From positions 1 through 51,602 of the forward strand of contig MPMO01000032.1 in NCBI GenBank assembly GCA_002238555.1: a DNA stretch of 51,602 nucleotides, in the 5' to 3' direction. Shown here piece after piece: positions 22,301 to 33,056 of the stretch; position 1 is the first letter of the stretch; each line of letters starts with the position of its first letter. The translations under genes were made by a program, and so were the position numbers. Source of the stretch: Caldilineaceae bacterium bin34 (lineage in GTDB: Bacteria > Chloroflexota > Anaerolineae > Caldilineales > Caldilineaceae). The notes beneath the pieces were generated by a model. It was not told the DNA's origin. It saw only the letters and a list, made by a program, of their open reading frames with translations, and searched no databases.

Positions 22301-23860
22301 CTAGAGGCCCTTGGCTGCCACGTACTGGGACGTGTAGGCGTCAATCCAGTCCTGAAGGCCGGCCCGGTAGAGGCTGTCGACGAAGTCGCTGAACTCGGTC
22401 AACGGCCGCACTCCGGTGATGAACTTGATCACCTCTTCGGAGTTCAGGCGGTTGATGTCCTCCATGCTCGGCACCTGCTCGGCAATCGCCGCGCCGTCGT
22501 AGGGCACGTCGAAGTCGACCGGCATCTTGCCGTTGCTGTAGTCGAACACGTACTTCTTGATGTGGTCGTAGTGGCGACCCCACAGCGGATCCTCGGGAGC
22601 CGACCAGGTTTCGATCGCCAGGCCCGCGCCCTGGTAGAGCTCGCCGGCGTAGATCGCGGCACCAGCCTCGGCATCGTAGCGGCGCACCTGTTCCTTGGAC
22701 TCGTCGACCCAGTCCCAATCCGTGCCCTGAATCCCGTAGTGGGCGGTCACGGCGTTGTCGCGGACCGGATCGTACTGCCAGTTCACGAACTGGATGACTT
22801 CCTTGGCCACCGGCGAGTTGGCCGGAATCATGTAGCCCTGGGTCATGTTGGCGTTGTTGGTCCCCGCCAGACCCATCGGGCCCACCATCTTGAGCGGGAA
22901 GACGAAGTCCATGCCCGGGACCACATCCTCGAGGAAAATGCGCTGGCCCAGGATGGTCATGCGCGAGTACCAGCCGCAGTGGATGCCCATGTTGCCGGAA
23001 CGCAGGACCTCCTCGAAGTCCATGTTGGCAAAGACTTCCTTGTGGAACCAGCCGTTGTTCCACCACTCGTTCATCTTGGTCACGAACGCCTCGTAGCCGG
23101 GCTGCAGCTGGTAGGGCTTGATCTGGCCGTCGCTTTCGTCGTACCAGCGCGAGCGGCCGTATTCGCTCCAGGCACCCAGCAGGCAGCCTTCGAGGCTGCC
23201 CAGATTGTTGGTTACCAGGACGGCGTCGGGGTTGGCCTCCTGGAAGGCAGCCATGTTGCCTTCGAGCTGGTCGATTGTCATCTGTTCCGAGTCGAAGGGC
23301 AGGCCCAGATCGTTGATCCAGTCCTCGCGGAACCACGTGAAGTTCCAGGTGTGCCCCATCAGGCCAAGGCGCGGAATACCCCAGATGTCGCCGTTGGCGT
23401 CCTTCATCCCGCTCCAAGTGGCCTCGGGGAAGGCGGTCAGAATGTTCTGGCCGTATTCCTCCAGCAGGTCCGTAATCGGCATGATGGCGGCCTTGTACTG
23501 GGTCCAGTCGCCGGTGAACATGTCCAGCTGTTCCGTCTGGGAACTCAGCATCAGGTTCAGGCGTTCGCGGCCGGCGGCGCCCGGAGGCGGCACAAAGCCG
23601 TTGGGGCGGATGCCCAGCTGCTCCGTAATGTAGTCCTGTACTTCCTTGTACTTTCCGGGATCGCTTCCTTCCGGCCGGACCAGGGCAATCGACGGCCAGA
23701 CATAGACATCGACAATGCCGTCCTCGGCCATGCCCATGTCGTCGCCGCCGGCCGGGGCCTGGCCCGGCGCGCACGCAAGAATGATGCTGCCGCTGGCGGC
23801 CAAGGCCGACAACCGCAGGAACTGCCTGCGGTCAACTGTGTACTTCAAGCCATGCTTCAT
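22301..23860 (-). CDS. Extracellular solute-binding lipoprotein of carbohydrate ABC importer
   Basis: This 519-residue exported lipoprotein has an N-terminus combining a twin-arginine-like motif (VDRRQFLRLSALA), a hydrophobic stretch and a lipobox ending IILAC, so Cys32 or a nearby residue should be lipidated. The mature protein resembles family 1 binding proteins of the LplA type: long and Trp-rich, with WGIPRLGLMGHTWNFTWFREDWIN and MGIHCGWYSRM. The ATG at 23860 has a strong AAGGAG site; an in-frame TTG at 23881 lies upstream of that site. It heads the three-gene importer cassette. The substrate is unknown. Its insertion between leuA and gltB breaks up the amino-acid block, so it probably has its own promoter in the 139-bp gap. 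Confidence 0.9.
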   Translation of the reverse strand: MKHGLKYTVDRRQFLRLSALAASGSIILACAPGQAPAGGDDMGMAEDGIVDVYVWPSIALVRPEGSDPGKYKEVQDYITEQLGIRPNGFVPPPGAAGRERLNLMLSSQTEQLDMFTGDWTQYKAAIMPITDLLEEYGQNILTAFPEATWSGMKDANGDIWGIPRLGLMGHTWNFTWFREDWINDLGLPFDSEQMTIDQLEGNMAAFQEANPDAVLVTNNLGSLEGCLLGAWSEYGRSRWYDESDGQIKPYQLQPGYEAFVTKMNEWWNNGWFHKEVFANMDFEEVLRSGNMGIHCGWYSRMTILGQRIFLEDVVPGMDFVFPLKMVGPMGLAGTNNANMTQGYMIPANSPVAKEVIQFVNWQYDPVRDNAVTAHYGIQGTDWDWVDESKEQVRRYDAEAGAAIYAGELYQGAGLAIETWSAPEDPLWGRHYDHIKKYVFDYSNGKMPVDFDVPYDGAAIAEQVPSMEDINRLNSEEVIKFITGVRPLTEFSDFVDSLYRAGLQDWIDAYTSQYVAAKGL

Positions 23861-23930
23861 GGCGTTTCTCCTTTGTGCCAACTATGGTGACTTGCACAGG
23901 CGCGACGGCCGCCGGGACACACGTTCCCGT

Positions 23931-23981
23931 GGCGGAAACCGCCGCATTCCGCGCCCCGCGATCGTAGCACAGCGCGGAATT
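23931..23981 (-). promoter_or_regulatory. Two inverted repeats between leuA and the sugar-binding protein gene
   Basis: GGCGG-AAA-CCGCC (23931-23943) and the longer ATTCCGCGC-17-GCGCGGAAT (23947-23955 with 23973-23981) lie in the 139-bp gap. The second loop contains TGTGCTACGAT, a weak extended -10-like sequence on the minus strand. They could terminate leuA transcription or serve as operator sites for the importer genes. No clear -35 was found. Confidence 0.4.
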
Positions 23982-23999
23982 CCCCGTCCGGTCCGCCGC

Positions 24000-25736
<1,737 letters not shown>

Positions 25737-25779
25737 GGTCCCACTCCCGTGAACGGGCCGTCGGACGGCCCAGGGTCAA

Positions 25780-26793
25780 TCAGGCTTCGCGCTCGATTTC
25801 CTGTGCGTTGAGGAAGGTCATCATGCGGCGCAGTTCCAGGCCCACCTCCTCAATCTGCTGGTACTGTTCGCGGCGGCGGCGGGACTTGAAGTTCGAAAGT
25901 CCGGAGTAGTACTCGTCCATCCACTCCTCGGCGAAGCGGCCGCTTGTGACCTCCTCGAGGATTTGCTTCATGGCCTTGCGCGTCTCGTCGGTGACGATGC
26001 GCTGGCCGCTGACATAGTCGCCCCACTCGGCCGTGTCCGAGACGCTGTAGCGCATGTAGGCCAGACCGCCTTCGTAGAACAGGTCGACAATCAACTTGAG
26101 TTCGTGCAGGCACTCGAAGTAGGCAATTTCCGGCTGGTACCCCGCCTCGACCAGGGTCTCGAACGCGGCTTTGACCAGTTCGCTGACGCCGCCGCAGAGC
26201 ACGGCCTGCTCTCCGAAGAGGTCGGTTTCCGTCTCCTCGGCGAAAGTGGTCTCCAGCACGCCGGCGCGCGTGCAGCCCAGGCCGCGGCCGTAGGACAGGG
26301 CGTGGGCCAAGGCCTGGCCGGAGGCATCCTGGTGGATGGCCACCAGGCCGGGCACACCCGAACCCTCCGTGAAGACTTCGCGCACGCGATGCCCCGGCGC
26401 CTTGGGCGCCACCATCGACACATCGACATGTGCGGGAGGCACGATCTGGCCAAACCGAATGTTGAATCCGTGGGCGAACATCAGCGTGTCGCCGGGATTG
26501 AGCCCCTGCTGGATTTCCTCCTTGTAGATCTGACCCTGAACCTGGTCCGGCAGCAGGACCATCGTGATATCGGCCGACGCCACGGCATCCGCCGTGGTCG
26601 TGACCTCCAACCCGTCCGCCTCGGCCTTGGCCCGGCTGCGGCTGCCCTCGTACAGGCCCACAACCACGGACATCCCGGAATCGCGCAGGTTCAGGGCATG
26701 GGCATGCCCCTGGCTGCCATAACCAAGGATGGCGATGCGCTTGTCCTTGATCAGGTCCGGATCCGCCTGGTTTTCATAGTAGATCGTGGCCAT
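25780..26793 (-). CDS. ilvC: Ketol-acid reductoisomerase
   Basis: This 337-residue class I (short) enzyme isomerises and reduces acetolactate or acetohydroxybutyrate. The Rossmann motif is [19 protein letters not shown]. The cofactor-specificity loop reads [17 protein letters not shown], with Arg and Ser residues suited to the NADPH phosphate. Metal and substrate ligands are in [23 protein letters not shown] and [12 protein letters not shown]. The ATG at 26793 has AAGGAGA upstream. It is separated from ilvN by 100 bp without an evident terminator. Confidence 0.97.
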   Translation of the reverse strand: MATIYYENQADPDLIKDKRIAILGYGSQGHAHALNLRDSGMSVVVGLYEGSRSRAKAEADGLEVTTTADAVASADITMVLLPDQVQGQIYKEEIQQGLNPGDTLMFAHGFNIRFGQIVPPAHVDVSMVAPKAPGHRVREVFTEGSGVPGLVAIHQDASGQALAHALSYGRGLGCTRAGVLETTFAEETETDLFGEQAVLCGGVSELVKAAFETLVEAGYQPEIAYFECLHELKLIVDLFYEGGLAYMRYSVSDTAEWGDYVSGQRIVTDETRKAMKQILEEVTSGRFAEEWMDEYYSGLSNFKSRRRREQYQQIEEVGLELRRMMTFLNAQEIEREA

Positions 26794-26893
26794 GGGGTAA
26801 AGGGTCTCCTTGCCGGTCGGGATGGGTTGGGAATCACGTATGGGTCAAGTGGCCGGAAATGCCTCGGGCAGTCCCGGTGCAAGCGGGGCGCGG

Positions 26894-27436
26894 TCAAACA
26901 CCTCCGCCCTGCCAGGTGTCGCGGGCCGGTTCGAGGGCCGGTTCCGGTTCGACGTTGGCCACGGCACTGCGCACGATGGCCACCGGTCCGGTGCGGACCA
27001 TCTCCAGCAAGTGGTAGTCGCGCAGAAGGCCAATGAGCGAGTCGATCTTCTCCTCGCGACCCACAATCTGGATCAGCATGTTGGTACGCGAAATGTCCTC
27101 CACCGTGGCCTCGAACACCTGAATCAGGTCAAGAACCTGACGTCGCTCCTCGGGACCCACTGCCACGCGCACAAGGGCCAGCTCCCGCTTGACGATCGCC
27201 TCCTGCACAAAGCTCTCGACGCGAGTGACGTCCACCAGCTTGATCAGTTGGCTGCGCACCTGCTCCAGGGTCCGGTCGTCACCGCTGACTTCAAAGGTCA
27301 TGCGCGAGATGCCCGGTTCCTCGCTGGCACTGACCTGCAGGCTGTCGATGTTGAAGTTGCGCCGGCTCAGCAGGCCGGTCACCCGGTTCAGGACACCGGG
27401 ACGGTCCCGCATCCAAGCCGCCAGAATGTGTTTCAT
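26894..27436 (-). CDS. ilvN: Acetolactate synthase small (regulatory) subunit
   Basis: This 180-residue regulatory subunit of acetohydroxyacid synthase binds valine for feedback inhibition and activates IlvB. The N-terminal ACT domain shows HILAAWMRDRPGVLNRV, GLLSRRNFNIDSLQV and ISRMTFEVSGDD. The C-terminal half (VKRELALVRVAV, FEATVEDISRTNMLIQIVG, LLRDYHLLEMVRTGPVAIVR) is the usual second domain. The ATG at 27436 starts directly at MKHILAA; the adjacent in-frame TTG at 27439 adds one residue. It follows ilvB by 37 bp. Confidence 0.96.
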   Translation of the reverse strand: MKHILAAWMRDRPGVLNRVTGLLSRRNFNIDSLQVSASEEPGISRMTFEVSGDDRTLEQVRSQLIKLVDVTRVESFVQEAIVKRELALVRVAVGPEERRQVLDLIQVFEATVEDISRTNMLIQIVGREEKIDSLIGLLRDYHLLEMVRTGPVAIVRSAVANVEPEPALEPARDTWQGGGV

Positions 27437-27473
27437 CAATGCCGTTCCGCGGTGGGTAGGGGAGCAAATCGGA

Positions 27474-29255
27474 TCAGAAGGCCGGCACCACGCCGCCGTG
27501 GTCCTGCATGATGTGCGGCCGGCGAATCAGTTCATCCACGGCGGCACCGGGCGCCACCATCGGATACACGTTGACCTCCTCCTTGACCTGGAAGTCGATC
27601 AGATACGGGCCGTCCGTGGTGTTGGCCGCCCGCACGGCTTCGGCCACCTGTCCCGGCTCTTCCACCTTGCAGGCCGGTATCCCGTAGGCGGCCGCCAGCA
27701 TTACGTAGTCGGGGGACAGGACCGGCGTGCCCACGTAGCGCTTGTCGTAAAAGATCTGCTGCCACTGACGCACCATGCCGAGAAAGCCGTTGTTGATGAT
27801 GGCAATCTTGACCGGCAGCTTCTCCTGCTGAATCGTGGCCAGTTCCTGCATCGTCATCTGGAAGCCGCCATCGCCCACGATGGCCCACACCAGCTTGTCG
27901 GGACAGGCCATCTGGGCCCCCATGGCGGCCGGCACGCCATACCCCATGGTCCCAAGGCCGCCGCTGGTCAGGAGCTGTCCGGCCCGTTCGTGCACGAAGT
28001 ACTGGGACTCCCACATCTGATGCTGGCCGACATCGGTCGCCACCAGCACGTCGCCGGGATCCCGCAGGTTGGTGGTCTCCGACCAGATCTGCCGCATGAC
28101 GAACGGCGGCACCAGTTCGTCCAGTTCGAAGGTGAGGATGTCCTTGCCGGCGCTGCTGAGCTTGCGGTCGGTGAGCGAGGCCAGCCATTCCGCGTGCGTG
28201 TTGGGATGGATGAGCGGCTCCAGGGCCGGCAGTGTCTTGGCCAGGTCCCCGACCACGGCAACGTCCGGCTGCACGTTCTTGCCCACTTCGGCCTTGTCGA
28301 GCTCGAAGTGCACCACGGACGCCTGCTTGGCAAAGCGGTCCAGGCGGCCCGTGATGCGGTCGTCGAAGCGCATGCCCAGCGCGATCAGGACATCGCAGGC
28401 CTGGACCGCCTCGTTGGCATAGGCTTCGCCGTGCATGCCGCCCATGCCCAGGCTGAGGGGATGGGTCTCCGTGATGTTGCCGGTGCCCAGCAGGGTGGTC
28501 ACGACCGGGATTTCGGCCTTCTCCACAATCCGCAGCAGCACGTCCGATACCCCGGCCAGGTGAATGCCGTGCCCGGCCATGATCAGCGGTGCCTCGGCGG
28601 TGTTGATCAAATCGGCCGCCTGGGCCAGCGCGTCCTGCCAGGAAGCGGGGTAGGGATCGAAGCCGGGCAGCTTCACCTCCATGTCGTAGCGAAACTCGCC
28701 CTCCGCGATCTGCACGTCCTTGCACACGTCCACGAGCACCGGCCCGGGACGACCCTCCCGGGCGATATAAAACGCCTCCTTCATGACCATCGGCAGGTCG
28801 GCCACGTCGGTGACAAGATAGTTGTGCTTGCAGACGGGCTGGGTCACGCCCACGATGTCCGCCTCCTGGAAGGCGTCGGTGCCCAGCAGCGGCGAAGGCA
28901 CCTGGCCCGTGATGCACACGATGGGCACGCTGTCCATCTGGGCGGTCGCGATGCCGGTGACGAGATTGGTCGCGCCGGGGCCGCTGGTGGCCACGCACAC
29001 CCCCACCTCGCCCGTGGATCTGGCATAGCCGTCCGCCATGTGGGCCGCACACTGCTCGTGCCGCACCAGCACGTGATGCAGCAATCCGTCGGCCTCGTAC
29101 ATCGCCAGCGCGTCGTAGGCGGGCAGGATGGCGCCGCCGGGATGGCCGAACAGGATGGAGACCCCCTCCGTCACGCAGGCATCCCAGATCATCTCCGATC
29201 CGGTAATGCGGCGCGGCGGCGCCGTGGTCCTGAAACGATCGGGGGAAAAGTGCAT
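27474..29255 (-). CDS. ilvB: Acetolactate synthase large (catalytic) subunit
   Basis: This 593-residue thiamine-diphosphate enzyme makes acetolactate and acetohydroxybutyrate. It shows the catalytic Glu in [46 protein letters not shown] and the ThDP-binding motif [15 protein letters not shown] ending in [14 protein letters not shown]. The ATG at 29255 has GGAG about ten bases upstream; a GTG at 29285 would add ten non-conserved residues. It is the first structural gene of ilvB-ilvN-ilvC-leuA. The 233-bp region between the promoter and this start holds a leader peptide gene and a terminator, so expression is very likely controlled by attenuation in response to charged Leu/Val tRNA. Confidence 0.97.
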   Translation of the reverse strand: MHFSPDRFRTTAPPRRITGSEMIWDACVTEGVSILFGHPGGAILPAYDALAMYEADGLLHHVLVRHEQCAAHMADGYARSTGEVGVCVATSGPGATNLVTGIATAQMDSVPIVCITGQVPSPLLGTDAFQEADIVGVTQPVCKHNYLVTDVADLPMVMKEAFYIAREGRPGPVLVDVCKDVQIAEGEFRYDMEVKLPGFDPYPASWQDALAQAADLINTAEAPLIMAGHGIHLAGVSDVLLRIVEKAEIPVVTTLLGTGNITETHPLSLGMGGMHGEAYANEAVQACDVLIALGMRFDDRITGRLDRFAKQASVVHFELDKAEVGKNVQPDVAVVGDLAKTLPALEPLIHPNTHAEWLASLTDRKLSSAGKDILTFELDELVPPFVMRQIWSETTNLRDPGDVLVATDVGQHQMWESQYFVHERAGQLLTSGGLGTMGYGVPAAMGAQMACPDKLVWAIVGDGGFQMTMQELATIQQEKLPVKIAIINNGFLGMVRQWQQIFYDKRYVGTPVLSPDYVMLAAAYGIPACKVEEPGQVAEAVRAANTTDGPYLIDFQVKEEVNVYPMVAPGAAVDELIRRPHIMQDHGGVVPAF

Positions 29256-29326
29256 GGTGATACTCCGATCTCGGTATGTGGACACTGCGAGGTTTGGTTT
29301 CGGCTAAAATGATGCTGAGCCAAGGC

Positions 29327-29355
29327 AAAAAAAATCCTTCCCGGTGGGAAGGATT
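29327..29355 (-). terminator. Intrinsic attenuator terminator upstream of ilvB
   Basis: On the minus strand AATCCTTCCC pairs perfectly with GGGAAGGATT around a three-base loop and runs into eight Ts, a canonical intrinsic terminator 72 bp before the ilvB start. An alternative partner for its 5' arm is GGTGAGGGAT at 29398-29407, at the end of the leader reading frame, as expected for an antiterminator. A second flanking pair, CCAAGGC/GCCTTGG (29378-29384 with 29320-29326), encloses the hairpin. Confidence 0.92.
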
Positions 29356-29395
29356 GACGGCTTTGCCTGCCTAGCTCGCCTTGGTCGGCTCGCCT

Positions 29396-29488
29396 CTATC
29401 CCTCACCACACAGGTGCGGTCGCAGGACGACAAGGTCGACCTGCGCGCCAGGCAACAACAAGAACGACGAATACGGCAGTGCATTCAT
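29396..29488 (-). CDS. ilvB leader (attenuator) peptide, 30 residues
   Basis: A 30-codon frame runs from ATG 29488 to TAG 29396, 40 bp before the terminator. It contains FLLLPGAQVDLVVLRPHL: seven Leu and three Val codons in 30, with a run of three Leu followed by Leu-Val-Val-Leu. This layout parallels the E. coli ilvB leader (an LLP segment, then a Val run). A ribosome stalled at those codons would leave the end of the frame free to pair with the terminator's 5' arm, while a ribosome at the stop codon would cover it and allow termination. No good ribosome site precedes the ATG, and the promoter position suggests transcription starts at its first base. Confidence 0.85.
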   Translation of the reverse strand: MNALPYSSFLLLPGAQVDLVVLRPHLCGEG

Positions 29489-29524
29489 AGCCCCATTGTA
29501 GGTCAGCCCGGAGCGGGGAGTCAA
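29489..29524 (-). promoter_or_regulatory. Promoter of the ilvB leader (TTGACT-N18-TACAAT)
   Basis: On the minus strand TTGACT (29524-29519) and TACAAT (29500-29495) are separated by 18 bp. Exactly six bases follow the -10 before the leader ATG, so the expected start site is the A of the ATG (29488): a leaderless transcript. An inverted repeat, CCTGCACC/GGTGCAGG (29537-29544 with 29563-29570), lies just upstream of the -35 and could bind a regulator. Confidence 0.75.
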
Positions 29525-29649
29525 TTCGGAGAAACCCCTGCACCGGCAATCCGTCCGCACGGGGTGCAGGCGGCCAGCCCGTTGCCCCAAGAACCCAAGA
29601 ACCGCCCATCCACCTTATCCAAGTGTCCCACCCCTGATTCCTTCCTGCC

Positions 29650-31929
29650 ATGGCCGTCCTTCCATCCCCTTCCGCCCCTGCCGAGCTCGCCAACGAACCC
29701 TTGGTCCAGCTTCCTCCGGATTCCCGCCCGGCGGACGATACGACGGCCCTGAACGGGCATGCCGGTGCGGCCGTCATGCCGCCGGCGGACACGATGTTCC
29801 TGGAGCGGGACGTGTCCGGCCGCACGGTCGACGATTTGTGCACGGCGCCCGAAATCTACAACCGGGAACTGAGTTGGCTCGACTTCAACTGGCGGGTCCT
29901 GCACGAGGCGCAGGACCCGCGCAACCCGCTGGTGGAACGCCTCAAGTTCCTTGGCATCACCGGTTCGAACCTCGACGAGTTCATCCGCAAGCGGGTCGGC
30001 GGCCTGCAGCGGCAGCGGGCCGCGGGCGTGGCCAACCTGCGGCTGCAGGGATGGACGCCGGAACACCAATTGAACCTAATCGGCAAGGTCATTGACATTT
30101 TTCGCAACCAGCAGGACGCGTGCCTCCTGCAGGACCTCCTGCCCAAGCTGGCCGACGAGGGCATCCGCCTGCTGTCCTACGACGAACTGTCCGAGAGTCA
30201 GGTAGCCGACCTGCGCAACCTGTTCCTGCAGGACCTGTTTCCCCTGCTTACGCCCTTGGCCTACGATCCGGGCCATCCGTTCCCGTTCATCAGCAACCTG
30301 AGCCTCAACCTGGCGGTCGAGGTGCGCGATCCGTCCACCGGCGATGTGCGACTGGCCCGACTCAAGGCCCCCACCGACCGGCACCGCTGGATCTCGGTGG
30401 GGGTTCCCAACCACTTCGTGTCGCTGGTCAATGTCCTGACCAACAACCTGGACGTCCTTTTCCGCGGCATGGAGGTGGTCGACGCCTATCCGTTCCGCAT
30501 CACCCGCAACGCGACCCTGGTGCGCAACGAGGACGAGGCGGACGACCTGGTCGAGATGATCAGCGAGGAGCTGCAGCAGCGGCGGTTCGCGCCGGTGGTG
30601 CAGCTGGAGGTGTCGGACCGCATGCCGCGCCGCGTGCTGGGAGTGCTGTTGCGCGAATTCGGGCTGCGCGACCAGGATGCCTACCGCGTCAAGGGCGTCC
30701 TGGATCTGGCCGAGCTATTCAACCTCGCCGACCTGATCGAACGCCAGGATCTGAAGTTTTCGTCGTTCCGGCCCCAGATTCCCCCGGATTTCGTGGCGCT
30801 CACCCCGCAGACTCCTCCGGATGACATGTTCCGGCTGCTGAACAAGGGCGATCGGCTGTTGCACCACCCCTACCAGTCGTTCGCCCGCACAACGCAGGAG
30901 GTGATTCTGGCCGCGACCCGCGATCCCAAGGTGCTGGCCATCAAGCATACGATGTATCGCACGTCGGACGATTCGCCGATCGTGGCGGCGCTTGCCGCCG
31001 CCGCCGACGCCGGCAAGCAGGTGGCGGTGCTGGTGGAAGTCAAGGCCAGGTTCGACGAGGAACTGAACATCCACCATTCCAAGCGCCTGGAGGAGGCGGG
31101 ATGTCATGTGGCCTATGGCCTGGTGGGCCTCAAAACCCACTCCAAGGTCACATTGATCGTGCGCCAGGAACGCAACGGCCTGCGCAGCTATGCGCATATC
31201 GGCACGGGCAACTACAACGCCAAAACCGCCAACGTGTATACCGACTACAGCCTGCTGACCACGGACAAGGACATCATCAGCGATGTGATGCATCTGTTCA
31301 ACTACCTAACCGGCTACGGCCAGAGCCTGGAGTACAAGCACCTGCTGGTGGCGCCGATCAACATGCGCGACCGGTTCGTCGAGATGATTGAACGGGAAAT
31401 CGAGCACTGCCAACGGACGGGCGAGGGCCACGTCATCGCCAAGGTCAATGGCCTGGACGACCCGCGGATTTGCGCCGCGCTCTATGCCGCCAGCCAGGCC
31501 GGTGTGCGGGTTGATCTGATTGTGCGGGGCATCTGCCGCATCCGGCCGGGCATCCCGGGGGTCAGCGACAACATCACCGTGCTCAGCCTGGTCGGCCGTT
31601 TCCTGGAGCACAGCCGCATCTTCCATTTCGCCAATGCCGGAGCGCCGGAGTGCTACATCGGCAGTGCGGACTGGATGCAGCGCAACCTGGACAACCGGGT
31701 GGAGGTGATTGTGCCCCTGCTGGATCCCAGGCTGCGCGACGAGTTGCGGGACATGCTGATGCTGTGCCTCAACGATCAGCGCAATGCGTGGGAGATGCGG
31801 TCGGACGGGAACTACGTGCAGCGCGTGCCGACCGCCTTGCCGGCGGAGGCCCCGGAGTCGGAGGTCAGCGCCGTGCGGGGCGCCCAGCTCACGCTGATGA
31901 TGCAGGCCAGCCAGCGCTCGCTCTACTGA
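29650..31929 (+). CDS. ppk1: Polyphosphate kinase 1
   Basis: This 759-residue enzyme reversibly polymerises ATP gamma-phosphate into polyphosphate. After a non-conserved, Pro/Ala-rich N-terminus (about 60 residues), the PPK1 N-domain begins IYNRELSWLDFNWRVLHEA. Next come the middle domain (FPFISNLSLNLAV, YRVKGVLDLAEL) and the two phospholipase D-like C domains: HTMYRTSDDSPIV, GLKTHSKVTLIVRQE (the autophosphorylated His), HIGTGNYNAKTANVYTDYSL and the second domain with GICRIRPGIPGVSDNITV. The start is uncertain: no ribosome site precedes ATG 29650, and a downstream ATG near 29793 is possible. It diverges from ilvB and is convergent, 21 bp apart, with the oxidoreductase that follows. Confidence 0.95.
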   Translation: MAVLPSPSAPAELANEPLVQLPPDSRPADDTTALNGHAGAAVMPPADTMFLERDVSGRTVDDLCTAPEIYNRELSWLDFNWRVLHEAQDPRNPLVERLKFLGITGSNLDEFIRKRVGGLQRQRAAGVANLRLQGWTPEHQLNLIGKVIDIFRNQQDACLLQDLLPKLADEGIRLLSYDELSESQVADLRNLFLQDLFPLLTPLAYDPGHPFPFISNLSLNLAVEVRDPSTGDVRLARLKAPTDRHRWISVGVPNHFVSLVNVLTNNLDVLFRGMEVVDAYPFRITRNATLVRNEDEADDLVEMISEELQQRRFAPVVQLEVSDRMPRRVLGVLLREFGLRDQDAYRVKGVLDLAELFNLADLIERQDLKFSSFRPQIPPDFVALTPQTPPDDMFRLLNKGDRLLHHPYQSFARTTQEVILAATRDPKVLAIKHTMYRTSDDSPIVAALAAAADAGKQVAVLVEVKARFDEELNIHHSKRLEEAGCHVAYGLVGLKTHSKVTLIVRQERNGLRSYAHIGTGNYNAKTANVYTDYSLLTTDKDIISDVMHLFNYLTGYGQSLEYKHLLVAPINMRDRFVEMIEREIEHCQRTGEGHVIAKVNGLDDPRICAALYAASQAGVRVDLIVRGICRIRPGIPGVSDNITVLSLVGRFLEHSRIFHFANAGAPECYIGSADWMQRNLDNRVEVIVPLLDPRLRDELRDMLMLCLNDQRNAWEMRSDGNYVQRVPTALPAEAPESEVSAVRGAQLTLMMQASQRSLY

Positions 31930-31950
31930 GCCGGACCGGGAAGCCCCTTC

Positions 31951-33042
31951 TCAAAACCCGCCCGCGGTCGGAAGCGGGTCCGGCCGGCTGCAGGTGGTGG
32001 TCGTGTCCAGGTGTCTGCCGCGGACACTGGATTCCCTGAACAGTTCCATGACCTCCAGCACGTGATGGGCAAGGTCCCCGCCGGCCCGGTGGGGACGATC
32101 GTGGGTCAGGGCGTGCGCCATGTCGGCCAGGCCGATGCCCCTCCGGACCTGGTCGCTGTGGGTCAGGGCCACATCCGTCCATTCGCGGTTCCGGAAGATC
32201 CCGGCCAGATGCGTCACCGGCCCCTGAAAGGTGTTGGGATCGGGAACCCCCAGGGAACCCTCGGTTCCATACACCTCAATCCGCGGCAACGCGCCGCCCC
32301 AGACATCGAAGGTTTGAATGATGGTTCCGATGGCGCCGGAATGGAATTCCACGGTGCCGGCGTAGTGGGTGGGCACTTGGGGACGGATTACCTTGCCGGC
32401 CAGCGGCTGGCTGGTAATCGTGCGTTCCGGGAAGGTCGTGCGGGTCATGCCGCTGACCCTGCGAATCGGCCCCATCAGGTTGACCAGGGCCGTCAGGTAG
32501 TAGGGTCCCATGTCCAGCATGGGACCGCCTCCGGCCTCGTAGTAGAACTCCGGTGCCGGATGCCAGGCCTCGTGCCCGCGGCTCAGCATGAAGGCCGTGG
32601 CCGCCACCGGTTCCCCGATCATCCCCTGATCGATGGCATGCCGTGCGGTTTGCTGCCCGCCGCCCAGAAACGTGTCGGGGGCACAACCCAGCCGCAGACC
32701 GCGGGCCACAGCCAACTCCACCACCGTCCCGCCCTGATCGCGATCAACGGCCAGGGGTTTTTCGCTGTAGGGATGCTTGCCGGCCTCCAGCGCCTTGATG
32801 TCCACCTCGGCATGCGCCTTGGGAATGGTCAGGTTGAGGACGATGTCGATGTCGGGTCGATCCAGGAGTGCGTCCACCGTCAGGGCCGGACAGCCGATTT
32901 CCGCCGCCAGGGCCGCGGCCGCCTCCGGATTCAGGTCCGCCACGGCCGCGATGGCGACGTGGTCAAAGGGCGCCAGGCCCTTCACATAGGCGCGGCTGAT
33001 AACGCCGCAACCGACAATCCCAACCTGCCATACCTTCGTCAT
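31951..33042 (-). CDS. Gfo/Idh/MocA-family sugar oxidoreductase
   Basis: This 363-residue NAD(P)-dependent dehydrogenase has the Rossmann motif VGIVGCGVISRAYVKGL at the N-terminus and the family signature EAGKHPYSEKPLAVD with the catalytic Lys. The C-terminal sheet domain contains GGGPMLDMGPYYLTALVNLMGP. The sequence is closest in style to 'inositol 2-dehydrogenase-like' members. The ATG at 33042 has AAGGA upstream. It sits immediately downstream of the IS607-type tnpB, with 14 bp between tnpB stop and this ATG, so its native promoter has probably been displaced and transcription may read through from the element. It differs clearly from the two duplicated Gfo/Idh genes at 36179-38430. Confidence 0.9.
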   Translation of the reverse strand: MTKVWQVGIVGCGVISRAYVKGLAPFDHVAIAAVADLNPEAAAALAAEIGCPALTVDALLDRPDIDIVLNLTIPKAHAEVDIKALEAGKHPYSEKPLAVDRDQGGTVVELAVARGLRLGCAPDTFLGGGQQTARHAIDQGMIGEPVAATAFMLSRGHEAWHPAPEFYYEAGGGPMLDMGPYYLTALVNLMGPIRRVSGMTRTTFPERTITSQPLAGKVIRPQVPTHYAGTVEFHSGAIGTIIQTFDVWGGALPRIEVYGTEGSLGVPDPNTFQGPVTHLAGIFRNREWTDVALTHSDQVRRGIGLADMAHALTHDRPHRAGGDLAHHVLEVMELFRESSVRGRHLDTTTTCSRPDPLPTAGGF

Positions 33043-33056
33043 CCGAAACTGTTCCT

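Noticed and set aside
29256..29488. T-box riboswitch as the control of ilvB
   Set aside because: No T-box consensus or specifier-loop structure was seen; the leader peptide with Leu/Val runs explains the terminator better.
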